A program made the translations under genes and the position numbers. Below, one piece after another: positions 1-5,396 of a stretch of 5,396 nt of DNA. The number at the start of each line of letters is the position of its first letter. The first letter of the stretch is position 1. The stretch lies in NCBI GenBank assembly GCA_934465125.1, contig CAKSKO010000098.1, positions 1 to 5,396 of the forward strand. The letters are read 5' to 3'. Origin of the DNA: an uncultured Eubacteriales bacterium. GTDB taxonomy: Bacteria > Bacillota > Clostridia > Oscillospirales > Acutalibacteraceae. The notes below the pieces were generated by a model that was not told the DNA's origin, did no database searches, and saw nothing but the letters and a program-made list of their open reading frames with translations.

Positions 1-13
1 CTTTGTAAGAAAG

Positions 14-19
14 TATAAT
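14..19 (+). promoter_or_regulatory. Possible sigma-A -10 box upstream of murD
   Basis: A perfect TATAAT lies 70 bases before the murD start, in an AT-rich stretch with no convincing gene. Its -35 element would fall just outside the window, so the promoter cannot be confirmed. A weaker TATGAT at 60-65 is an alternative, but it has no good -35 at the right distance. AT-rich DNA gives such matches by chance, and a frame open from position 2 to a stop at 44-46 could be the tail of an upstream gene, so this is tentative. Confidence 0.3.
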
Positions 20-88
20 AATAAAGTATGTGTTTTTATGGAATAAACTTCTAATATTCTATGATACTACTTTAGGGGGAGTTAATGA

Positions 89-1483
89 ATGAATCAGAAT
101 GTAGAGGATTTTTTCGGAAAAATAAAAGGAAAAAAGATTGCACTTTGTGGAATCGGAGGAAGCAATCTCCCCTTAGCGGAATTGTTTCTTAATAAAGGTG
201 CAAAAATTTTTGCTTGTGATTCTAGAACAAAGGAAGCACTCGGAGAAACAGCTCAGATTCTTGAAAAAAATGGGGCAGTTTTACAATTGGGAAAAGGGTA
301 TCTGAACAACCTTTCTGAAATGGATATTGTTTTTCGTACACCGGGAATGAAATTTTATTTACCGGAACTAACTGCTGCTAGGGAAAATGGAGTTGTAGTG
401 ACTTCTGAGATGGAGCTATTTTTTGATTTGTGTCCATGTGAAATTTTTGCAGTGACTGGGAGTGATGGGAAAACAACCACCACCACAATTATTTCAGAGA
501 TGCTCAAGGCTTCAGGGAGAACGGTACATCTGGGTGGAAATATTGGGCGGCCTCTTTTACCGATTATTGAGCAGGTAAAATTCGACGATGTTGCGGTAGT
601 AGAATTGTCAAGCTTTCAGCTGATTTCGATGCGTGAAAGTCCCGATGTTGCGGTTGTAACAAATTTAGCGCCCAATCACTTAGATATACACAAAGATATG
701 GCGGAATATATTGATGCGAAAAAAAATATTTTGCTTCATCAAAATGCATTTTCCAGAACTGTTCTTAATTTAGACAATGAAATTACAAAAGGGTTTGCAA
801 ATACGGTAAGAGGCGATGTATTTTTGTTCAGTAGACAAAAAAGATGTCAGCGTGGTGCGTGGGTTTCCGAAGACGGAACTATTTTTATGTCATGGAATGG
901 AACGACAACAGAATTAATGAAAAAGTCAGATATCCGGATTCCAGGTAATCATAATGTTGAAAACTATTTGGCGGCTATTTGCGCAGTATGGGGATATGTG
1001 ACGCCGGAACAGATGCGTGATGTTGCGAAAACATTCGGTGGAGTAGAACACCGTTCTGAATTTGTAAGAGAAGTGAACGGAGTCCGTTATTACAATGATT
1101 CGATTGCATCAAGCCCTACTAGAACAGCGTCGGGGACATTGTCACTTTATGATCAAAAAATCATTATTATCGCAGGAGGATACGACAAAAAAATTCCGTT
1201 TGATGAGCTGGGTCCTATTATTGTAGATAAGGTAAAACTATTGATTTTATTAGGGAATACTGCTGATAAAATTGAAGAAGCTGTTAAAAAATCGTCTGCT
1301 TATTTTGAAGGGAATCCTAAGATTATTCGTGTTTCTTCGATGGAAGAGGCCGTGAACGCGGCGTATCAAAATGCAGAGAAGGGAGATATTGTTTCAATGT
1401 CTCCGGCTTGCGCGAGCTTTGATTTATATCCCAACTTTGCCGCTAGGGGAAATCACTTTAAGGAACTGGTTCGAAAACTCTAA
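89..1483 (+). CDS. murD: MurD, UDP-N-acetylmuramoyl-L-alanine--D-glutamate ligase
   Basis: Cytoplasmic ATP-dependent ligase that adds D-glutamate to UDP-MurNAc-L-alanine, the second amino-acid addition in peptidoglycan precursor synthesis. At 464 residues it has the usual family length and three-domain order. An N-terminal Rossmann-like UDP-binding domain carries GIGGSN (21-26). The central ATPase domain has the P-loop GSDGKTTTTT (124-133), ELSSFQ (172-177), NLAPNHLD (192-199) and the likely carbamylated lysine in DAKKN (K211). PGNHNVEN (285-292) leads into the C-terminal domain, which has HRSEFV (321-326), NDSIASSPTR (336-345) and SPACASFD (438-445). The ATG is 7 bases after AGGGGGAG and is immediately preceded by an in-frame TGA (86-88), so no longer start is possible. 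An out-of-frame ATG at 85 opens only a short decoy frame. P-loop Asn is Asp here and the DSKAT lysine is Ile. I believe both are normal for clostridial MurD. None of the usual dcw-cluster neighbours (mraY, ftsW, murG) follows it. Confidence 0.95.
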   Translation: MNQNVEDFFGKIKGKKIALCGIGGSNLPLAELFLNKGAKIFACDSRTKEALGETAQILEKNGAVLQLGKGYLNNLSEMDIVFRTPGMKFYLPELTAARENGVVVTSEMELFFDLCPCEIFAVTGSDGKTTTTTIISEMLKASGRTVHLGGNIGRPLLPIIEQVKFDDVAVVELSSFQLISMRESPDVAVVTNLAPNHLDIHKDMAEYIDAKKNILLHQNAFSRTVLNLDNEITKGFANTVRGDVFLFSRQKRCQRGAWVSEDGTIFMSWNGTTTELMKKSDIRIPGNHNVENYLAAICAVWGYVTPEQMRDVAKTFGGVEHRSEFVREVNGVRYYNDSIASSPTRTASGTLSLYDQKIIIIAGGYDKKIPFDELGPIIVDKVKLLILLGNTADKIEEAVKKSSAYFEGNPKIIRVSSMEEAVNAAYQNAEKGDIVSMSPACASFDLYPNFAARGNHFKELVRKL

Positions 1484-1494
1484 TGGATTACATC

Positions 1495-1515
1495 TGATCC
1501 ATATTGAAAGGATCA
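1495..1515 (+). other. Weak hairpin in the murD-peptidase spacer
   Basis: TGATCC (1495-1500) and GGATCA (1510-1515) form a perfect 6-bp stem with a 9-base loop in the 73-base gap after murD. A competing 5-bp stem, TGGAT (1484-1488) with ATCCA (1497-1501), shares the same bases. No U-tract directly follows, only an A-rich run, so this is not a convincing intrinsic terminator. Readthrough from murD into the peptidase genes is the simpler reading. It may be chance. Confidence 0.2.
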
Positions 1516-1543
1516 TAAAGAAAAACTTTTAATAAACAGAAAG

Positions 1544-1550
1544 AGAGGAG
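1544..1550 (+). promoter_or_regulatory. Ribosome binding site fixing a TTG start
   Basis: AGAGGAG ends 6 bases before TTG at 1557. The in-frame triplet just before that TTG is a TGA stop (1554-1556), and the next in-frame Met is residue 47, beyond conserved family sequence. The site therefore decides for the TTG as start. Confidence 0.85.
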
Positions 1551-1556
1551 TTTTGA

Positions 1557-2576
1557 TTGAAAGAGTTCATTTTTAAACTTTGTGCAGCTAATGGAGTGTC
1601 TGGATCTGAGGGGTCTGTCTCAAAGCTGCTTTCTGATAGATTAAAACAATACGCTGATGTAGAAATTGATCAAAATGGTACGCTGATTGCTCAAATGGGA
1701 AATCTCACAGCAGAAAAGCATATCATGCTCGATGCACATATCGATCAGATCGGTTTGATTGTTACTGATATCGATGAACACGGATTTTTAAAGGTTGCCG
1801 CATGCGGTGGTATTGATCGCAGAGTGCTTCCCGGAGCGGTAATGAAGGTTTGCGCGAAAGAGGAGTTATTGGGGATTGTCTCATGCTTACCACCTCATTT
1901 ATCAAAGGGAGAGGAAGAGAAGCTTCCGTCGATCGAAGAATTTTCGATCGATGTTGGGCTTTCACAGAAGCAAGCGGAAACATTGGTAGCAAGAGGCGAC
2001 CGTGTTTTATTTGCGGAGAAACCAAAGCAACTTTTAGGAAACAGAATCGCAGCGCCAGCACTCGATAACAGAGCCGGCGCTGCGGTTTTAGTGCGCTGTG
2101 CAGAACTATTATCCCATAAAAATTTGTCTTGTAAGCTAAGTATTGTATTGAGCGTTCAGGAAGAAACAAGTGCGCTGGGCGCTGCGACTGCATCTTATGC
2201 ATTGAATCCTGATGAGGCGGTTGTAGTGGATGTAAGCTTTGCTAGTCAGCCGTCGGTTCCCTCAGAGAAATCAGGAGAGTTGTCAAAAGGACCGATGATC
2301 GGGGTTGCACCGTCTCTTTCTAGTAGGGTGACGAAAAAACTATTTACACTGGCTGAAAAACATGGACTTTCTTATCAGACTGAAGTGATGGGTGGAAAAA
2401 CCGGAACAAACGCCGATAAGGTTTCTGTTTCCCGATCTGGAATCCCGTCGGGGTTGGTTTCGATACCAGAACGGAACATGCATACCCCGGTTGAGGTAGT
2501 TGATTTGGGAGACATCGAAACAACGGCTAGACTGCTTTCTCTTTATGTAGAAAACGGAGGTGGGATGATTGACTGA
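1557..2576 (+). CDS. M42 family metallopeptidase (glutamyl aminopeptidase / CelM-FrvX family), first copy
   Basis: Predicted cytoplasmic aminopeptidase of family M42 with two metal ions (Zn or Co). Related archaeal TET enzymes form 12-subunit shells that trim peptides made by proteasome-like proteases. Length (339 aa) is typical. The full metal site is visible: HID (H61, D63), bridging Asp in ALDNRAG (D170), the catalytic pair in QEETS (E202, E203), D225 in VVDVSFA, and H309 in NMHTP. GGIDRRVLPG (84-93) lies in the inserted dimerisation/apical domain. No signal peptide or membrane segment is seen. Translation starts at TTG with a good ribosome site, directly after an in-frame TGA. Its last 8 bases overlap the next gene, a divergent paralogue. 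Such genes are often annotated 'cellulase M' or endoglucanase, which is probably a misnomer here. Peptidase chemistry is well supported, but the substrate (which N-terminal residue) cannot be read from the sequence. Confidence 0.93.
   Translation: MKEFIFKLCAANGVSGSEGSVSKLLSDRLKQYADVEIDQNGTLIAQMGNLTAEKHIMLDAHIDQIGLIVTDIDEHGFLKVAACGGIDRRVLPGAVMKVCAKEELLGIVSCLPPHLSKGEEEKLPSIEEFSIDVGLSQKQAETLVARGDRVLFAEKPKQLLGNRIAAPALDNRAGAAVLVRCAELLSHKNLSCKLSIVLSVQEETSALGAATASYALNPDEAVVVDVSFASQPSVPSEKSGELSKGPMIGVAPSLSSRVTKKLFTLAEKHGLSYQTEVMGGKTGTNADKVSVSRSGIPSGLVSIPERNMHTPVEVVDLGDIETTARLLSLYVENGGGMID
1927..1953 (+). repeat. Intragenic hairpin with duplicated TCGATCGA
   Basis: The octamer TCGATCGA, itself palindromic, occurs at 1929-1936 and 1944-1951. 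With one more A-T pair it makes a perfect 9-bp stem around a 5-base loop (1938-1942). A G-T wobble and a C-G pair extend it to 11 pairs. It lies in codons for SIEEFSID of the first M42 gene, between metal-site motifs. One such 9-bp stem in a window this size is not far from chance. Confidence 0.5.
2043..2089 (+). repeat. GC-rich terminator-like inverted repeat inside the first M42 gene
   Basis: CGCAGCGCC (2048-2056) pairs perfectly with GGCGCTGCG (2076-2084) across a 19-base loop. The stem continues outward through A-T pairs and two G-T wobbles to 14 pairs, ending in TTTT (2086-2089). The shape recalls an intrinsic terminator, but the loop is large, the U-tract short, and the U's pair with the 5' arm. 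It encodes the conserved metal-site segment AAPALDNRAGAAV, so the pairing may be a by-product of Ala/Gly/Arg codons. Confidence 0.5.
2556..2562 (+). promoter_or_regulatory. Ribosome binding site inside the first M42 gene, fixing the second TTG start
   Basis: GGAGGTG sits in the last codons of the upstream peptidase gene, 6 bases before TTG at 2569. An in-frame TGA (2566-2568) directly precedes that TTG, and the next in-frame Met is residue 43. The ATG at 2565 is in the upstream gene's frame and meets a stop two codons later. The TTG is therefore the only sensible start. Confidence 0.85.
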
Positions 2577-3603
2577 TCTAAAGTTATTAGAACGGTTGTG
2601 TAACGCCCGCGGCGTTTCAGGATGGGAAGACGCAATTCGTGAAATTATCTTGGAAGAGATAAAAGGAAATGCAGAAGAATGCCGGGTTGATGCGATGGGA
2701 AATTTACTTGTATTCAAAAAAGGGAGACAGCGCCCCAAAACAAAATTGTTATTGTCGGCTCACATGGATGAAGTGGGATTAATCGTTACAGGGATTACAG
2801 AATCGGGGTTTTTAAAATTTGAAACAGTTGGCGGGATCGATCAAAGAGTCCTCCCCGGAAGAAGCGTAACAATTGGAGAAAGAGGCCTCTTTGGCATTAT
2901 CGGCACAAAGCCTATCCACCTTTTGCAGTCGGAAGAACGAAACAAAACAGTACCGATCGATCAGCTTGTAATCGATATCGGGGCGAAAGATAAAAAGGAG
3001 GCGAAAAGTGCTGTAAACCTCGGTGATGACATTTGTTTTGATTCTATTTTTGATATTAATAATGAAATCATCAAAGCTAAAGCAATCGATGACCGCGCGG
3101 GATGTCTTGTTTTAATTGAGATGATCAAATCAGAGCTTCCTGTCGATATGTATTTCTCGTTTGTTGTTCAGGAAGAGATTGGTTTGCGTGGAGCGACGAC
3201 AGCGACTTACCAGATTGCCCCCGAAGCGGCGATTGTGGTCGAAGCGACAACAGCAGCCGATATCCCATCAAACCAGGAGGATAAACAGGTTTGCGGTGTT
3301 GGCCGGGGAGCGGTACTTTCCTTTATGGATAAGCATGCAATTTATGATAAAAAATATTATGATTTGATCAAGGATGTTTCGAAAGATATAGGAGCTTGTT
3401 TGCAGGTGAAAAAAGCAGTAGCCGGGGGAAATGATGCCGGCGCAATTCAAGTTAGCAGAAAGGGAGTACGTGTAGCGGCACTTTCACTACCATGCAGATA
3501 TCTTCATTCGCAACTTGGAATGATTTCACAGAATGATCTTGAATCATTCAAGCGAATTATTTCGGAATCGGCAAAGAGAATCGCATTCGGAGAAGGAAGA
3601 TGA
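2569..3603 (+). CDS. M42 family metallopeptidase, second, divergent copy
   Basis: Second predicted cytoplasmic dinuclear-metal aminopeptidase of family M42, 344 aa. It shares the fold and motif order of its upstream neighbour but is clearly diverged, so the pair is an old duplication. Visible active-site residues are H65 and D67 in AHMDEVG, D174 in AIDDRAG, E202/E203 in QEEIGLRG, E225 in VVEATTAAD, and H313 in YLHSQ. The ligand at 225 is Glu where the first copy has Asp. I recall the VEATTAAD form from other M42 members, so the enzyme is probably active. GGIDQRVLPG (88-97) marks the inserted domain. Translation starts at TTG, 8 bases inside the upstream gene, and the stop overlaps the next start as ATGA, so coupling is likely on both sides. 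Co-translation of two paralogues leaves room for a mixed oligomer. Substrate preference is unknown. Confidence 0.93.
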   Translation: MTDLKLLERLCNARGVSGWEDAIREIILEEIKGNAEECRVDAMGNLLVFKKGRQRPKTKLLLSAHMDEVGLIVTGITESGFLKFETVGGIDQRVLPGRSVTIGERGLFGIIGTKPIHLLQSEERNKTVPIDQLVIDIGAKDKKEAKSAVNLGDDICFDSIFDINNEIIKAKAIDDRAGCLVLIEMIKSELPVDMYFSFVVQEEIGLRGATTATYQIAPEAAIVVEATTAADIPSNQEDKQVCGVGRGAVLSFMDKHAIYDKKYYDLIKDVSKDIGACLQVKKAVAGGNDAGAIQVSRKGVRVAALSLPCRYLHSQLGMISQNDLESFKRIISESAKRIAFGEGR

Positions 3604-4358
3604 TTTATCTTCTTACAAAAGAAAGGGAAAAAGAGTTTTTGTCTTTTTGCTGCGATGAACCGTTTTTCTGTAAGATTTTATCACTATTTTATTGCTATGG
3701 AAACTCTTACAAGGAAATTGAATTTTGGATCCAAACAAATGATAAGGGGAAAACAACAGCCGCTGTTTCACGATTTGGTTGGGCGGCTGTTGTTGCAGCA
3801 GAAAATTGTGCGGATTTTGAAGAAATCGATCATTTTTTGATGGCTCTAGGAATTCAAAAAATTTCTTGCAGAAGAGAATACGGGCGTTATTTTTGCCAGA
3901 AAAGAGAGTTTACAGGAAAAATCATGAAACTCAAAAAACTGATACGATCCGAGCAGAATTTGTTAGTTACATCTCCACGATTAGAGGATCTGATAACGCT
4001 TGCCTTTCGGACGGAAAAAACGAATTGGAGTCAGGAAGCATATCAGCAGATCTATGTGGATTTTTCACACAGAATTCGACATCGCTATGCAAGAACAGCG
4101 GGAATTTATAGAGAGAAAGAGTTAGTAAGCTGTGCAATGAGCATTTTTGAAACAGAAAAAACGGCGATTTTAGGAGCGGTTGCAACAAAAGAACCATTTC
4201 AAAACAAGGGATATGCAACAGCAGTTGTTACCTATCTTTTAAGAGCACTTGAGAAAGAAAACAAAACAATATACCTTTTTCGAGATGAAAATAAAAATCA
4301 ATATTTTTATCAGAAGATAGGATTTGATAATTGTGGAGAATGGAGCGAGTTATCATAA
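3600..4358 (+). CDS. GNAT family N-acetyltransferase with an uncharacterised N-terminal half
   Basis: Predicted acetyl-CoA-dependent acetyltransferase of 252 aa. Only the C-terminal half is a recognisable GNAT domain. It has a strand AILGAVAT (189-196), then the acetyl-CoA pyrophosphate loop QNKGYA (201-206, Q-x-x-G-x-A pattern) and its helix, and a final NQYFYQKIGF (233-242) typical of GNAT motif B. The first 110 or so residues do not match a family I can name. They hold seven of the protein's nine Cys (17, 18, 24, 32, 70, 90, 99) and alternate strand-like and helix-like stretches, so a degenerate second GNAT domain is possible. The ATG overlaps the upstream stop by four bases and follows GGAG (3589-3592) by 7 bases. 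No membrane segment is seen. The substrate cannot be inferred. The peptidase neighbours suggest a peptide, protein N-terminus or amino acid, but this is guilt by association. A 12-bp inverted repeat lies within codons 51-65. Confidence 0.85.
   Translation: MIYLLTKEREKEFLSFCCDEPFFCKILSLFYCYGNSYKEIEFWIQTNDKGKTTAAVSRFGWAAVVAAENCADFEEIDHFLMALGIQKISCRREYGRYFCQKREFTGKIMKLKKLIRSEQNLLVTSPRLEDLITLAFRTEKTNWSQEAYQQIYVDFSHRIRHRYARTAGIYREKELVSCAMSIFETEKTAILGAVATKEPFQNKGYATAVVTYLLRALEKENKTIYLFRDENKNQYFYQKIGFDNCGEWSELS
3752..3794 (+). repeat. 12-bp perfect inverted repeat inside the GNAT gene
   Basis: AACAACAGCCGC (3752-3763) is the exact reverse complement of GCGGCTGTTGTT (3783-3794), with a 19-base loop and one further G-T wobble inside it. 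It falls in codons for residues 51-65, in the N-terminal half with no recognised family. The two arms encode Thr-Thr-Ala-Ala and Ala-Ala-Val-Val, so simple Ala/Thr/Val codons contribute. A perfect 12-bp stem this compact is unlikely by chance in 5.4 kb of random sequence. No U-tract follows, so it does not look like a terminator. Confidence 0.65.
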
Positions 4359-4369
4359 GACAACATAAT

Positions 4370-4375
4370 GGAGGA
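4370..4375 (+). promoter_or_regulatory. Ribosome binding site with short spacing
   Basis: GGAGGA ends 3 bases before the ATG at 4379, or 4 bases if only GGAGG is counted. This is closer than the 6-7 bases used by the other four genes. An ATG at 4368 overlaps the site but is out of frame with the conserved protein. The 4379 start remains best, possibly with reduced initiation. Confidence 0.7.
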
Positions 4376-4378
4376 TAC

Positions 4379-5396
4379 ATGGAACAAGAATTATTTGAAA
4401 TTGATAATAAAATCAAGAAAGCAGCAGAAGAAGCGATGAAACGAGTAGGAGAAGCGTTTCGGAGGGTAGACCAAACGACGGAATATTGCCAGCAAAAAAT
4501 GCTCAAAGCATTTTCAAAGGCAAGAGTTAGCGAGAGCCATTTTGTTTCATCAACAGGATATGGGTACGCAGACAGAGGCCGTGACGCACTCGATGAAGTT
4601 TATGCCTATGCGTTTGGAGCAGAAGACGCGCTGGTGCGCCATCAGTTTGTCAGCGGGACCCACGCGTTGACGGTTGCTCTATTTGGGGTGCTTCGTCCAG
4701 GTGATACAGTACTAAGTGTAACCGGTCTTCCGTATGATACCATTCGAGGAGTCTTTGGGATACAAGGAGAAAAATCTGGTTCTTTAAAGGAATTTGGGAT
4801 TGAATATAAGGAAGTTGCACTCAAGAAAGATGGAACACTTGATTACGACGAAATAGAAAAACATGTCACAGATCAAATTAATATGGTTTATTTGCAGCGA
4901 TCGAGGGGATATACTTTTCGCCCGTCATTATTTATTTCAGAGATTGAAAAGGTAGCATCGATTGTAAAAAGAAAAGCGCCAAACTGTATTGTTATGGTCG
5001 ATAATTGTTATGGAGAGTTTGTAGAAACAGTAGAGCCGACGGCATGCGGGGCAGATTTGATGGCTGGATCGCTTATCAAGAACCCAGGAGGAGGAATTGC
5101 GCCGACGGGGGGATATATCGCAGGAAGAAAAGATCTTGTTGAAAAATGTTCCTATCGTCTGACAACGCCGGGAACCGGCCGGGAAATCGGAGCAACGCTT
5201 GGGCAAAACCGAGAATTGTTTCTGGGAGCATTTCATGCACCTCATGCGACAGGGGAAGCGCTTAAAACAGCGATTTTTGCTGCAGCATTGTTTGAACTGT
5301 TTGGGTATGACGTCACGCCGAAATACTGTGAAACAAGAGCAGATATTATCCAGGTGATACGCATGCAATCAGAGCATTCACTAATCGCATTTTGTC
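4379..5396 (+). CDS. Methionine gamma-lyase family / aluminium resistance protein (YnbB-like), 3' end outside the window
   Basis: PLP-dependent fold-type I enzyme of the family called methionine gamma-lyase or aluminium resistance protein (YnbB of Bacillus). It is open to the window edge with 339 codons visible. I recall about 410-430 aa for the family, so roughly the last fifth is missing. Visible features are an N-terminal helical segment (1-50), STGYGYADRGRD (58-69), the phosphate-binding SGTHAL (92-97), QRSRGY (173-178), the cofactor-ring Asp in VDNCYGEF (D208), and the Schiff-base lysine in GSLIKNPGGG (K234), followed by PTGGYIAG (242-249). Homology to cystathionine/methionine lyases suggests cleavage of C-S bonds in sulfur amino acids, but the true reaction is poorly established and the aluminium name comes from a historical phenotype. 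It starts 20 bases after the GNAT gene, so co-transcription is likely. In Bacillus-type genomes I recall this gene near hfq and glnR, which is not the setting here. Confidence 0.92.
   Translation, partial: MEQELFEIDNKIKKAAEEAMKRVGEAFRRVDQTTEYCQQKMLKAFSKARVSESHFVSSTGYGYADRGRDALDEVYAYAFGAEDALVRHQFVSGTHALTVALFGVLRPGDTVLSVTGLPYDTIRGVFGIQGEKSGSLKEFGIEYKEVALKKDGTLDYDEIEKHVTDQINMVYLQRSRGYTFRPSLFISEIEKVASIVKRKAPNCIVMVDNCYGEFVETVEPTACGADLMAGSLIKNPGGGIAPTGGYIAGRKDLVEKCSYRLTTPGTGREIGATLGQNRELFLGAFHAPHATGEALKTAIFAAALFELFGYDVTPKYCETRADIIQVIRMQSEHSLIAFC

Noticed and set aside
85..192. Short frame from the ATG at 85, overlapping the murD start
   Set aside because: Only about 35 codons, lysine/arginine-rich from the AT-rich murD sequence, with a ribosome site too close. 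The murD frame is clearly the real one.
1484..1515. Intrinsic terminator after murD
   Set aside because: The possible stems are only 5-6 bp, AT-containing, and lack a following U-tract.
1762..2202. 146-codon antisense frame opposite the first M42 gene
   Set aside because: No motif, no ribosome site noted, and fully overlaps conserved metal-site codons of a well-supported gene.
2340..2738. 132-codon antisense frame across the junction of the two M42 genes
   Set aside because: Its translation is low in recognisable structure and spans the overlap of two solid genes.
3531..3549. 7-bp inverted repeat GAATGAT/ATCATTC near the end of the second M42 gene
   Set aside because: Short, AT-rich and with no U-tract; stems of this size are expected by chance.
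1557..3603. Annotation of the M42 genes as cellulases/endoglucanases
   Set aside because: The metal ligands and catalytic Glu pair are those of aminopeptidases; the cellulase label for this family is probably a legacy error.
5167..5183. Clustered CCGG strings in the PLP enzyme gene
   Set aside because: Explained by Pro-Gly, Thr-Gly and Arg codons in a conserved segment; stems are only about 4 bp.
4937..5368. 143-codon antisense frame opposite the PLP enzyme gene
   Set aside because: Rich in Cys, Arg, Phe and Ser with no recognisable motif. It lies wholly opposite a well-conserved gene, so it is a shadow of the + strand codon pattern.

Overview
The window reads as ordinary chromosomal DNA from a low-GC Gram-positive bacterium of the class Clostridia, probably near the Oscillospiraceae/Ruminococcaceae. 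The evidence is AT-rich sequence, strong GGAGG-type ribosome binding sites, TTG start codons, and a MurD carrying the GSDGKTT and NDSIASSPTR motif variants that I associate with clostridial MurD proteins. The lineage is an inference from recalled family features, not from a search.

Layout: five genes, all on the + strand, fill almost the whole window. Positions 1-88 are an AT-rich leader with a possible -10 box. Then come murD (89-1483), a 73-base spacer with weak hairpins, an M42 metallopeptidase (1557-2576), a second, divergent M42 metallopeptidase (2569-3603), a GNAT acetyltransferase with an extra N-terminal half (3600-4358), and the first 339 codons of a PLP-dependent 'methionine gamma-lyase family / aluminium resistance' (YnbB-like) protein (4379 to beyond 5396). 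The last four genes overlap by 8 and 4 bases or are separated by 20, so they look like one translationally coupled transcript. murD may belong to the same transcript, since no convincing terminator follows it.

Function: MurD adds D-glutamate to UDP-MurNAc-L-alanine in peptidoglycan precursor synthesis. The two M42 enzymes are predicted cytoplasmic, dinuclear-metal aminopeptidases that probably form large TET-like assemblies and trim peptides to amino acids. The GNAT acetylates an unknown substrate, and the last gene is a fold-type I PLP enzyme probably acting on sulfur amino acids. A shared theme of peptide and amino-acid turnover is plausible but unproven. I found no mobile element, CRISPR array, RNA gene or defence system. 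The least explained signals are a 12-bp perfect inverted repeat inside the GNAT gene, two inverted repeats inside the first M42 gene, and the N-terminal half of the GNAT protein.
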